Positions 10,008-18,956 of a stretch of DNA of 33,800 nt are shown one piece after another. Numbering within the stretch: position 1 is the first letter of the stretch; the number at the start of each line of letters is the position of its first letter. Source of the stretch: Flavobacteriales bacterium. Its GTDB lineage: Bacteria; Bacteroidota; Bacteroidia; Flavobacteriales_D; Crocinitomicaceae. Where the stretch lies: positions 1 to 33,800 of the forward strand of contig CANJSS010000016.1 in NCBI GenBank assembly GCA_947476955.1. The letters run 5' to 3'. The notes under the pieces were generated by a model. The model was not told the DNA's origin, made no database searches, and saw only the letters and a list, made by a program, of their open reading frames with translations. The translations under genes and the position numbers were made by a program.

Positions 10008-11534
10008 ATGAAGCCATCCATAGAATTATTCCATCTCATAACGTCTTTGACTAAATCCGAAAAGCGCTTTTTTAAATTGTCATCTTCTTTGCAGTCGGGA
10101 GACAAAAATTACTTGAAAATATTTGATTTTATTGAATCTCAGTCCTACTATGATGAGGCAAAACTCAAAGAAGAATTCAAAGCCGAAATCTTCGTTAATC
10201 ATTTACCTTCTGAAAAAAATCATTTATATAAATTGATATTGAAGAGCTTACGTGCCTTTTACAGTGAGCAATCTATTAGTAGTATTTTAAAACAAGAGAT
10301 AAAAAATGTTGAAATTTTATACAATAAAGCGCTGTACAAAGAGTGTGAAAAATTTGTTTCTAGGGCAAAATTTCAAGCCAGAAAAAACGAAAAGTTTTAT
10401 TATTGGTATGAATTGATTTCTTGGGAGAAAAAATTGATTGAGGAATCCTATGATTCACGAGAATTCTCTGTCAATGTAAAGGAACTCATGCAAGAAGAGG
10501 AAATAGTGATCGAAAAGTTGCGGAATCTAGCGGAATACCAAGTAATTTACTCCAAAATAAATCTTGTTTTTAGAAGCGGCGGTTTCACACGTACGGATGA
10601 AGAAAGAAAAGTTGTTGACGAGATTGCAAATTACCATTTAATTAAAGGGAAAAATACCGCTATATCTACTAGAGCATCTTCTATGTGCTATTATATCAAG
10701 GGTTTGTGTGCTGCAACAAATCGAAATTTTGAAGACAGTTTCCAGTTTTTTAATCGGACGCGCGAAATACTAGATAATAATCCTGAAATCAAAGTGGATT
10801 CTGGACAACGCTATGTCATGACGCTTTCCCACCTGCTTCGGTCCTATATTGTGAGCAAAGAATTTGAAAAAGCTAAAAAATTAATTGCTGATTTAAAATC
10901 CCTAGAAGGCAATAAAGGATTTAATTCAACGGATCTAATGGTTCGGATTTTTACAAATTCCTCAAATTTAGAACTCACACTTTTACAAGCACAAGGTGCT
11001 TTTCAAGAAAGCGTTAATCTAATTCCTGAAATCGAACGTTTGCAAAAGGAATACGCTGAAAAGATAAATAAGGAGCAAGAGGTATTATTGACTTACAACA
11101 AAGCATACAGCTTTTTCGGTAACGGCGAATTCAAAAAAGCACTTTCGTATATAAACATTGTTTTGAACGATAGCGAGCAGAATTTACGACAAGATATTTA
11201 TAGCTTTTCAAGGTTGTTTAATGTTGTTTTGCATTTTGAACTTGAAAATTATGACTTTCTGGATTACCTAATAAAATCTACAAATCGCTACCTGAATAAA
11301 CAGGAACGTAGTTTTGAAATCGAAAATGTATGCATACGAAACATCCGTAAAATAGCAAAACTCTCTGATAATTCAGAAATTTTAAAGACATGGTTAGAAC
11401 TGAAAGTTGAATTGAACGAACTTCTAAATAATCGCAATGAAAAAGTTATTTTGGAATATTTCAACATCAACGCATGGGTGGAAAGTAAGATTGAAAAAAT
11501 TACACTTTCTGAAGCCGTCAAAAGATTGCTGTAA
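10008..11534 (+). CDS. Conserved Bacteroidetes hypothetical protein, all-helical, TPR-like
   Basis: Long intact ORF with helical repeat character ('MKPSIELFHLITSLTKSEKRFFKLSSSLQSGDKNYLKIFDFIESQ...'). ATG at 10008 preferred over the TTG at 9990 in the ORF track. Confidence 0.8.
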   Translation: MKPSIELFHLITSLTKSEKRFFKLSSSLQSGDKNYLKIFDFIESQSYYDEAKLKEEFKAEIFVNHLPSEKNHLYKLILKSLRAFYSEQSISSILKQEIKNVEILYNKALYKECEKFVSRAKFQARKNEKFYYWYELISWEKKLIEESYDSREFSVNVKELMQEEEIVIEKLRNLAEYQVIYSKINLVFRSGGFTRTDEERKVVDEIANYHLIKGKNTAISTRASSMCYYIKGLCAATNRNFEDSFQFFNRTREILDNNPEIKVDSGQRYVMTLSHLLRSYIVSKEFEKAKKLIADLKSLEGNKGFNSTDLMVRIFTNSSNLELTLLQAQGAFQESVNLIPEIERLQKEYAEKINKEQEVLLTYNKAYSFFGNGEFKKALSYINIVLNDSEQNLRQDIYSFSRLFNVVLHFELENYDFLDYLIKSTNRYLNKQERSFEIENVCIRNIRKIAKLSDNSEILKTWLELKVELNELLNNRNEKVILEYFNINAWVESKIEKITLSEAVKRLL

Positions 11535-11551
11535 TTTTACGTTCCTTTGGA

Positions 11552-13012
11552 CTAAAAGCATATCGAGCCGCTGAATACAAAAATTCCAGTGGTACTATTT
11601 ATATCTGCTTGGCTATTCGTAAATGCATAATAATTGCGCTTATTACTGCGTTGGCGATAGGAAAAATCTAAAGTGCAAAGCTTTGTTTTTAACCCAATTC
11701 CACCAGAATAAATAAGATCTGAATTTAGTTCAACTTTCTCCGATTCTTTATAAGCATTGCCATAAAATCCTATTCCGGCTCGTAGATAGAAGCCAGTAAA
11801 AACGACCAATTCGCCACCAAGACGAATATTTACAGCATCCTGAAATACCGTTTTTGCAATCCCATTTTCATACGCATAATCGTATGGCGTATAGGCTATA
11901 TCTTCTGTAGTTTTGAAACGCGCATTCTTGTAATTTAAGTAATCTATGTCTAAATTGACGCAACCTTTCGTGCCAAAAACATAAGCGACAGAACCAACTA
12001 TTTTACCGGGATTCCTGATTTTATATTTATAATTGCCCTTTGGAATGTCCGTTTCAGAAATCTGAACAATAGAATCCTCAAAAGTACATGCCATACTAGC
12101 CGTATAATTATCTTCCAACTCCGCAAATGTGGAACTGTGAATAGCTATGCCAAAGCGCAAGGATTCAGAAACAAGATAAATAGCTCCTAATTTTATATTC
12201 ATTCCGATTCCCTTTGTATCAAACTGGTAGTCATAATTAAAAGAACGCAGCGGCGTATTACTAGTGTCTGTCAATGTTTCAGTATGGGAATAGGAATCTT
12301 GGTAGCGGATAGAACGAATGCCGATATTAGCACCCAAATACAACTTATTTAAATAGTTTGCACTGTAGGAAAAGAAATATTCCCCAATTCCTCCTTTTGT
12401 TTCAACCGTTCTTTTATGCAGCATATCGCCATTGTTCAGCAATGAATAATAGGAATTAGAAGTGTTGTCGTAATTTAGCGCATACGTGTTGTAAGCTAAT
12501 TCGGTACTAAAAGCAAAGTAACTATTTAACTCTTCGGGAAAATAACCATCCGCTTGACTAGAGAACTCATCCAACAAAGATTCAAACTGCTGACCTTCAT
12601 AGGTGAAAGTGTTTTTGAATCGTTCTATTTGGTTAAATCCAAAGCCAATTTGGCGGTAAATAAAGCCGGATGCATCTTCCGATTTATCTTCGGTAAAAAC
12701 AATTGCAAAATTACTAATCCCGCCTTGTCCTTTATTGGCTTGCGTATTGTTCCCTTGAAAATAGGCGGTGTTTTTGGTGGATCCGCCATAAATAGAAATT
12801 CCTACATTCGAAGTGGAGAAGCGGCCATAACCTGCAGGATTAATTTGGGAACTACTCAAATCCGCACCTAGTGCGCCAAAAGAGCCGCCCATTGCCTCAA
12901 ATCGCGCAGTGCCGTAATACATCGTTTTTGAAAACCGGAAGAGATCTGAATCGTTTTGAGCTTTACCAAACTGACTTGAAAACAGAATTCCAATAAATAG
13001 TATATACCGCAT
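11552..13012 (-). CDS. Outer membrane protein, OmpP1/FadL-like beta-barrel
   Basis: 'SKTMYYGTARFEAMGGSFGALGADLSSSQINPAGYGRFSTSNVGISI' N-terminus, beta-barrel strand periodicity, C-terminal Phe. Confidence 0.8.
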   Translation of the reverse strand: MRYILFIGILFSSQFGKAQNDSDLFRFSKTMYYGTARFEAMGGSFGALGADLSSSQINPAGYGRFSTSNVGISIYGGSTKNTAYFQGNNTQANKGQGGISNFAIVFTEDKSEDASGFIYRQIGFGFNQIERFKNTFTYEGQQFESLLDEFSSQADGYFPEELNSYFAFSTELAYNTYALNYDNTSNSYYSLLNNGDMLHKRTVETKGGIGEYFFSYSANYLNKLYLGANIGIRSIRYQDSYSHTETLTDTSNTPLRSFNYDYQFDTKGIGMNIKLGAIYLVSESLRFGIAIHSSTFAELEDNYTASMACTFEDSIVQISETDIPKGNYKYKIRNPGKIVGSVAYVFGTKGCVNLDIDYLNYKNARFKTTEDIAYTPYDYAYENGIAKTVFQDAVNIRLGGELVVFTGFYLRAGIGFYGNAYKESEKVELNSDLIYSGGIGLKTKLCTLDFSYRQRSNKRNYYAFTNSQADINSTTGIFVFSGSICF

Positions 13013-13021
13013 TTTAGAAGT

Positions 13022-13927
13022 CTAATTCCTTTTATGAGAAGGAGCATTATTGCTTCCGCCACGAGAATTGTTGCCGCCTCTGTTTTGAGTTGGATTGATT
13101 TCTCTATTCTGTCGCGGTTGATTTATTTCTCGATTTGGTGCGGTTGGACGCTCAATTCCAGTGGGTCGATTTCCAGCAGGTCGATTTTGGGTTGCTGGTC
13201 GCTGATTTCTTTCTCCAGATGGTCGATATGTATTGGATTCACTCCTAACTGGACGATTTTGGATTTCTGTTGCTCGTGTAGATTCTCTTTGAGAGCCAAT
13301 TGGTCGATCCCTTAAAATAGTGGAGAGAGGTTTATTTCCGGGAGTGGAGGAATATGTAGCTGATTTTAGAACGATTGGATTTGAATTTCTGCTAGCGGAA
13401 TTTCCAAACCCAGAAATACTTCCTCTTGGGCCGGAATGCTGGTTTGTATGAATCTCAGGAATAGTAAAGATTGTTGGACCTGAACTGTAAATTGTACCAC
13501 CATAAATACCAAAAGTATTCATTGGAAAGGCATAAAATCCAGTAGGATAAAATCCATACGAGCCATAAAAATAAGGATCGTAAGCATAAAACGGTGGATA
13601 AAATCTATGTGGATAAAAATTGTGCGAATAAAAGTTCCAAGAATAAAAACTGCAACCGCAACCAAACCTATCGATACTAAAATAGTTGCAACTGGAATTG
13701 TACAAGTAGTTCCTATCGTCTCTGTAATAATTTGAAGCGGTAGTATTTCTTTTTTGACGACTTTTAAATGTCGTGTAGGAAGTTTCATCCGTTAAAGATT
13801 CACCGATAGGCAATGCCTGATTTTTCAAGACATAAACATCGTCATCTACGAGCAACTTAGAAGAATAGCAAGAGGTTAGGAAATGCGTTCCGAAAAGTGC
13901 AAAAGTAAGGTATAGATAAGTTTTCAT
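13022..13927 (-). CDS. Putative lipoprotein with aromatic (Tyr/Phe)-rich central segment and Arg/Asn/Pro-rich disordered C-terminus
   Basis: Lipobox-like 'HFLTSCYSS'; 'YNSSCNYFSIDRFGCGCSFYSWNFYSHNFYPHRFYPPFYAYDPYFYGSYGFYPTGFYAFPMNTFGIYGG'; C-terminal 'QNRPAGNRPTGIERPTAPNREINQPRQNREINPTQNRGGNNSRGGSNN'. Confidence 0.8.
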   Translation of the reverse strand: MKTYLYLTFALFGTHFLTSCYSSKLLVDDDVYVLKNQALPIGESLTDETSYTTFKSRQKRNTTASNYYRDDRNYLYNSSCNYFSIDRFGCGCSFYSWNFYSHNFYPHRFYPPFYAYDPYFYGSYGFYPTGFYAFPMNTFGIYGGTIYSSGPTIFTIPEIHTNQHSGPRGSISGFGNSASRNSNPIVLKSATYSSTPGNKPLSTILRDRPIGSQRESTRATEIQNRPVRSESNTYRPSGERNQRPATQNRPAGNRPTGIERPTAPNREINQPRQNREINPTQNRGGNNSRGGSNNAPSHKRN

Positions 13928-14009
13928 ATCAAAAGTACTATTGATTTATTTAAAGGTAAGGTATAATTTCTAACTTTACAAACAATTAATTGGAGCAAAC
14001 GCAGTTTTC

Positions 14010-15482
14010 ATGGCACAGAAATACACGACAAGAGAAGAGGATTATTCAAAATGGTATAACGAATTGGTTTATCGGGCAGATCTTGCCGAACATTCAGACG
14101 TCAAAGGATGCATGGTAATAAAACCTTACGGATATGCAATCTGGGAGAAAATGAAGGAAATTCTGGATAAGAAGTTCAAAGAAACCGGACATTCAAACGC
14201 ATATTTTCCCTTGTTTATTCCAAAATCATATTTTAGTAAAGAAGCGAGTCATATCGAAGGGTTCGCTAAAGAATGCGCTGTCGTTACCCATTACCGTTTG
14301 AAAAATGCTGAAGATGGAAGTGGTGTAATAGTAGATCCAACTGCAAAATTGGAAGAGGAATTAATTGTGCGTCCTACATCTGAAACTATCATTTGGAATT
14401 CCTATAAAAACTGGATTCAATCCTACAGAGATTTACCTATCTTGATTAACCAATGGGCGAATGTTGTGCGCTGGGAAATGCGTACACGTTTATTTTTAAG
14501 AACGACAGAGTTTCTTTGGCAAGAAGGACATACAGCGCATGCTACGCAAGCTGAAGCAATAGCGGAAGCAGAATTGATGTTGGAAGTTTATGCGGATTTC
14601 GCTGAAAATTATATGGCAATGCCCGTAATTAAAGGCCGTAAAACCGAAAGTGAACGATTTGCAGGTGCTTTGGATACGTATTGTATTGAATCTATGATGC
14701 AGGATGGAAAAGCGTTGCAAGCTGGAACATCCCACTTTCTCGGTCAAAATTTCGCGAAAGCTTTCGATGTGAAATTTGCCGACAAAGAAGGAAAATTAGA
14801 ATATGTATGGGCAACTTCTTGGGGAGTTTCCACCCGTTTAATGGGCGCGTTGATTATGACGCATTCAGACGACGAAGGTCTGGTTCTTCCGCCAGCATTA
14901 GCGCCAATTCAAGTTGTCGCAGTTCCGATTCATAAAACAGAGGAGGAGTTGGAATTAATCAATGAAAAAATGGTGGATTTGGCCGCTAAGTTTAAATCCT
15001 TAGGAATTTCATTTAAATACGACGACGATATCAACCGTCGCCCGGGATGGAAATTTGCAGAATACGAATCAAAAGGGGTTCCTGTGCGCATTGCAATTGG
15101 ACCAAGAGATTTAGCAAATGGAAAAGCGGAAGTCGCAAGAAGAGATACAAAAACGAAAGAAGTTGTTGATTTTGAAGGGATTGAGATTTATGTACAAAAT
15201 TTATTAGATGCAATTCAGTCAAATCTATTGACGCGAGCTAATGCCTACCGAGCTGAAAAAACACAAAAAGTGGATTCATATGAAGAGTTTAAATCCTTAA
15301 TCGATAATGGTGGATTTTACTTGGCCCATTGGGATGGCACGAAAGAAACAGAAGCGAAAATCAAGGAAGAGACTCAAGCGACGATTAGGTGCATTGCACT
15401 AGACCAGGAAATGGAAGAAGGGATTTGCATGGTTACGGGAAAACCTTCCGCATCAAGAGTGATTTTTGCTAAAGCATATTAA
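14010..15482 (+). CDS. proS: Prolyl-tRNA synthetase (archaeal/eukaryotic-type)
   Basis: '[37 protein letters not shown]', '[57 protein letters not shown]', '[14 protein letters not shown]'. Confidence 0.98.
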   Translation: MAQKYTTREEDYSKWYNELVYRADLAEHSDVKGCMVIKPYGYAIWEKMKEILDKKFKETGHSNAYFPLFIPKSYFSKEASHIEGFAKECAVVTHYRLKNAEDGSGVIVDPTAKLEEELIVRPTSETIIWNSYKNWIQSYRDLPILINQWANVVRWEMRTRLFLRTTEFLWQEGHTAHATQAEAIAEAELMLEVYADFAENYMAMPVIKGRKTESERFAGALDTYCIESMMQDGKALQAGTSHFLGQNFAKAFDVKFADKEGKLEYVWATSWGVSTRLMGALIMTHSDDEGLVLPPALAPIQVVAVPIHKTEEELELINEKMVDLAAKFKSLGISFKYDDDINRRPGWKFAEYESKGVPVRIAIGPRDLANGKAEVARRDTKTKEVVDFEGIEIYVQNLLDAIQSNLLTRANAYRAEKTQKVDSYEEFKSLIDNGGFYLAHWDGTKETEAKIKEETQATIRCIALDQEMEEGICMVTGKPSASRVIFAKAY

Positions 15483-15485
15483 AGT

Positions 15486-16172
15486 ATGAAAAATGAACAA
15501 AATAGAAAGATTATTTTAGATCTTTTAAAAAGTAAAGCGACCTTAAAGCAGAATATCGCCGCTGATGCAGTAATTATTTTTAAACTTTTCAATGATGCAA
15601 TAAATAAAGAGTTAGATGAACTTAAGTTACAGATAAAAGATCCAAGGATCCGCTTATTTACGAAAGAAAAGGGCCAATTTGAAAAACATGTATACATAGG
15701 TAGCGATGTTCTGGTTTTTCATGCGCACAATAACGTTTTTAGATTACCGGACGATAATCCACTTTGGGGAACCCATTATTTTAAAGAAGATGACGACCGT
15801 GGGTTTTTTGGTGTAATTTATATTTATAATTTTTTAGCACAATCATTTTTACAAAATAGGGTGAATGATCATGGCTATTTGATTGGTCGAATCATGTTCA
15901 ATAAAGATCGTCACTTCATGATTGAAGGAAAAGGTCAGCTGGGAATGTTATTTAGAGATCTTGAGCACATGGAAATTAATGAGGTTTCTATTAAATTGGT
16001 TGTTCAAATGGCATTTGTTTTTGCAATTGAATTTGATATGTTAATACCACCATATGAATTTGTTTCAGAAATGACTGTTGAAGAGTCACAAATGATTAGC
16101 AATAACTCACAAATACAAACAGGTAAACGTCTAGGCTTCAAAATGAAATCAGATGATAAAGAAATAATTTAA
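15486..16172 (+). CDS. Conserved hypothetical protein (228 aa) immediately downstream of proS
   Basis: Intact ORF starting 3 nt after the proS stop; no domain recognised by eye. Confidence 0.8.
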   Translation: MKNEQNRKIILDLLKSKATLKQNIAADAVIIFKLFNDAINKELDELKLQIKDPRIRLFTKEKGQFEKHVYIGSDVLVFHAHNNVFRLPDDNPLWGTHYFKEDDDRGFFGVIYIYNFLAQSFLQNRVNDHGYLIGRIMFNKDRHFMIEGKGQLGMLFRDLEHMEINEVSIKLVVQMAFVFAIEFDMLIPPYEFVSEMTVEESQMISNNSQIQTGKRLGFKMKSDDKEII

Positions 16173-16189
16173 AAAAAAACCGCTAGACG

Positions 16190-16220
16190 TTTGCTATTAA
16201 AGAATTTCAGTATATATTTG
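16190..16220 (+). promoter_or_regulatory. Bacteroidetes-type sigma promoter for tRNA-Glu genes
   Basis: TTTG (16190-16193) - N19 - TATATTTG (16213-16220), exact match to the TTTG-N19-21-TAnnTTTG consensus, about 33 nt upstream of the first tRNA. Confidence 0.8.
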
Positions 16221-16253
16221 CACTCCCAAATTAACACGGGAGAATTGATATAA

Positions 16254-16325
16254 GGCCCATTCGTCTAGTGGTTAGGACGCCAGGTTTTCATCCTGGTAAC
16301 AGGAGTTCGATTCTCCTATGGGCTA
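16254..16325 (+). tRNA. tRNA-Glu (anticodon TTC)
   Basis: GGCCCATTCGTCTAGTGGTTAGGACGCCAGGTTTTCATCCTGGTAACAGGAGTTCGATTCTCCTATGGGCTA; anticodon stem CCAGG/CCTGG with loop TTTTCAT; T-arm AGGAG-TTCGATT-CTCCT. Confidence 0.97.
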
Positions 16326-16350
16326 CAAAGTACCAAATTTTAATTAATTT

Positions 16351-16422
16351 GGCCCATTCGTCTAGTGGTTAGGACGCCAGGTTTTCATCCTGGTAACAGG
16401 AGTTCGATTCTCCTATGGGCTA
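16351..16422 (+). tRNA. tRNA-Glu (anticodon TTC), identical second copy
   Basis: 72-nt sequence identical to 16254-16325, 97-nt offset. Confidence 0.97.
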
Positions 16423-16462
16423 CTAGGCAATTTTAAAAATTTTTTTAACAAAACAAAACAAA

Positions 16463-16714
16463 ATGGCGAACCATAAGTCAGCACAAAAGAGAATCAGATC
16501 GAACGAAGCTAAAAAACTTCGTAACAAGTATCAGCATAAAACAACGCGAAATGCGGTTAGAAGACTGCGTGCTGTAACGGATAAAAAAGAAGCGGAAACA
16601 TTGTTTCCAAGTGTTGTAGCTATGTTGGATAAATTAGCAAAAAGAAATGTTATCCACAAAAACAAAGCTGCAAACTTGAAATCTGGTTTACAAGTTGCTT
16701 TAAATAAGTTATAA
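16463..16714 (+). CDS. rpsT: 30S ribosomal protein S20
   Basis: '[38 protein letters not shown]...[22 protein letters not shown]'. Confidence 0.98.
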   Translation: MANHKSAQKRIRSNEAKKLRNKYQHKTTRNAVRRLRAVTDKKEAETLFPSVVAMLDKLAKRNVIHKNKAANLKSGLQVALNKL

Positions 16715-16740
16715 GCGATTCTCGCTGAAAAAACAATATT

Positions 16741-16762
16741 AGGGGCTTTTGCCCCTTTTTTT
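16741..16762 (+). terminator. Intrinsic terminator after rpsT
   Basis: AGGGGC-TTTT-GCCCCT followed by a T-tract. Confidence 0.85.
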
Positions 16763-16784
16763 ATACATTTACTTTTTTTTAACC

Positions 16785-18524
16785 ATGCGCTTTTTTATAG
16801 TGTGTATTTCTCTTTTCTTCTGCGTTTCTTTAAACGCTCAAACTTTTCGTTCCCTTTTTTCTGTTGATTCCCTTAAAATGTTTCACCAATCGGGTGGAAA
16901 ATTGGATTCCATCGATTTAATCATCGGAATGCCCTCTTCTACATTTGTTGGAGGAAGCTGGAATCGACTGGAAAATACACTTGGTCCGAATGAATTCATT
17001 AAATTTAATGGCGGACAACAATTCTATTCGTTTAGTGATTGGAAGAAAATGCGATACACTGGATTGCCGCATCTTGGTTTTGCTTATTCTTTTGGTGGAA
17101 AAGGAACTCAGTTTGTAACCGCAACATATGAGCAAGCTTTTAAGCACTCTGTTTTACTGAATTTAGATTATACAAAATATCGCTCTTCTGGATTTTTAAG
17201 AAACAGCGAATTTACCCACAATGATTTGCAGCTTCAATTGAATAAAACAGGTAAAATTTATTCGTTTGAGCTGAAAGGAGCTTATGAAACTTCCGATGCT
17301 GAGCAAAATGGGGGTTTATTATTAGATTCTCTTGCCGATAATTTTGATTTGGTTTTTCTTCCTGTACAAAAAGAAAATGCAAAATTGGCAACGAGAAGGA
17401 CACGACTTTCGCTTACAAATTATGTTGATTGTATAAAAGATTCAACCAAAGCAATGGGATTATATATACAGCACGAATTAAAAATTAAAAAATTTTCCTA
17501 CACGGAAAAATCTGATTCTCTTTCTCTTTTGTATTCTTCCATTAATAAAGATAGTTTGGTTACCAATGATCAGCACCAATGGTCTCAAATTGCCAATGGA
17601 GTAGGAGTTTTCTGGAAAAATGATTTTCATTTTTTGACGTTTGGACCAACGCTTCGATTTTGGAATTTTCAAAATTTAGGAATTTATCGGGATACGCTTG
17701 AACTTAATTTGGTAGCAAATTATGCCTACAAACGAAAAGATTTAACCCTTCAAGCATTCTCGGAATGGAATCTCGTTGGTGCGCAAAACGAAAGCATTCA
17801 TTTACTATCCGCTAATTACAAAAGCAATAAATTTAAGTTTGCAGGTTCCGTCCTTTATGAGAATAAGTTGCCAGATTATTACCAAAGGTACGCCGTAGGT
17901 AATAATTATGCATGTAATCTTCAGAATCCGAACAAACAAATTCGCTTTCAACCCACTGTTTCTGTCAAAAGTTCTTTAGCGGGAATCTCATTTCTTGGAA
18001 CGTATTCATTTACACTAATGAAAAATAATTACTTTTTTATTCAAGATACTTGGCGAAATGATACGCTTGGTTCCTTTCGTTTTCAACAAATTTCCCTTCG
18101 ACTGGAGTATGCATATAGAAAACTTACTATTCAGCCAAATTATATTTTTACCGTTTCCATGGATAATTTAAAAATAACACCTACACATCAATTTCAAACT
18201 CGCTTATTTTTAAAAGGCTACATTTTTAAGGCTAGAAAGATGCTAGCATATACAGGTATTGACTTTGCGCTACTTTCTTCGTTTCAGCGAATTGGTTATA
18301 GTTCGAATACAGGATCCTTCCAGTTAGATGAAATTTATACCAATAATAAAGGATATACAAATATTCACTTTTTTGCTGGGTTTCAAATTGAAGAATTTAA
18401 ATTTTTCCTCAGAATGGAAAATATAGCTTATTTCTGGAATGATAAAAATAGTGAATTAGTAAAGAATTATCCTTTGCAGTCCAATCTAATTCGTGTTGGA
18501 ATCACTTGGGATTTTTTTAACTAG
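16785..18524 (+). CDS. Putative porin (Porin_10-like outer membrane protein)
   Basis: Signal peptide 'MRFFIVCISLFFCVSLNAQT'; beta-barrel pattern with 'YTGLPHLGFAYSFGGKGTQFVTATYEQAF..HSVLLNLDYTKYRSSGFLRNSEFTHNDLQLQL'; C-terminal 'GITWDFFN'. The TTG at 16749 in the ORF track lies in the rpsT terminator, so ATG 16785 is preferred. Confidence 0.85.
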   Translation: MRFFIVCISLFFCVSLNAQTFRSLFSVDSLKMFHQSGGKLDSIDLIIGMPSSTFVGGSWNRLENTLGPNEFIKFNGGQQFYSFSDWKKMRYTGLPHLGFAYSFGGKGTQFVTATYEQAFKHSVLLNLDYTKYRSSGFLRNSEFTHNDLQLQLNKTGKIYSFELKGAYETSDAEQNGGLLLDSLADNFDLVFLPVQKENAKLATRRTRLSLTNYVDCIKDSTKAMGLYIQHELKIKKFSYTEKSDSLSLLYSSINKDSLVTNDQHQWSQIANGVGVFWKNDFHFLTFGPTLRFWNFQNLGIYRDTLELNLVANYAYKRKDLTLQAFSEWNLVGAQNESIHLLSANYKSNKFKFAGSVLYENKLPDYYQRYAVGNNYACNLQNPNKQIRFQPTVSVKSSLAGISFLGTYSFTLMKNNYFFIQDTWRNDTLGSFRFQQISLRLEYAYRKLTIQPNYIFTVSMDNLKITPTHQFQTRLFLKGYIFKARKMLAYTGIDFALLSSFQRIGYSSNTGSFQLDEIYTNNKGYTNIHFFAGFQIEEFKFFLRMENIAYFWNDKNSELVKNYPLQSNLIRVGITWDFFN

Positions 18525-18706
18525 ATCGGGATAAATAAACCCGGGGCCTTTGCATAAAGTCTTTAGTTTTGCCCAAACTATAAATTAGAATTTGAGTTTT
18601 TTTTTCATCCCAATAAAATTCTATGATACGCAAAGTGTAATTACAATCAATTTTCAATAGAAAATTAGGTAATTATTGATGCCTTAATAATAACAATGGT
18701 AAGAAG

Positions 18707-18808
18707 TCAGTTTTGTAAAAGGGTATCTATTAAAACGTCGAAAGGAGCAAAACAGGCGTTTCGCTCCTTTCAAACCTAACCTAACCTACCTTTTACAACT
18801 AAACCTGA
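18707..18808 (-). ncRNA. Candidate structured small RNA with 6S-RNA-like topology
   Basis: Outer inverted repeat TCAG-TTT..TTGTAAAAGG (18707-18722) / CCTTTTACAA..AAACCTGA (18789-18808) encloses large unpaired strands and an inner hairpin GAAAGGAGC-A-AAAC-aggc-GTTT-C-GCTCCTTTC (18740-18771). Minus-strand promoter-like TAATTTTG (plus 18811-18818) with CTTG 20 nt upstream (plus 18839-18842). Confidence 0.45.
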
Positions 18809-18956
18809 AACAAAATTACAAATTTAGTTTTATAGCTACAAGTTATTTTTAGTTTTTTTTTAATGTTATTTCATTTTTTTTTATGTTTTTCAAATTCTTT
18901 GGCTAAATCAAAATGACTATTACAGTCTTTCCTTATATTTGACAAAAAATAAAAAC

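Noticed and set aside
13034-13315. 93-aa plus ORF antisense to the Arg-rich lipoprotein
   Set aside because: Ser/Trp/Ile-rich composition is a direct consequence of the repetitive sense codons.
16254-16422. Two 72-nt direct repeats separated by 25 nt, superficially array-like
   Set aside because: They fold as canonical tRNA-Glu(TTC); not CRISPR.
18771-18790. CCTAACCTAACC resembling a telomere-type repeat
   Set aside because: Only about 3 units within a structured element in a bacterial chromosome; no telomere context.
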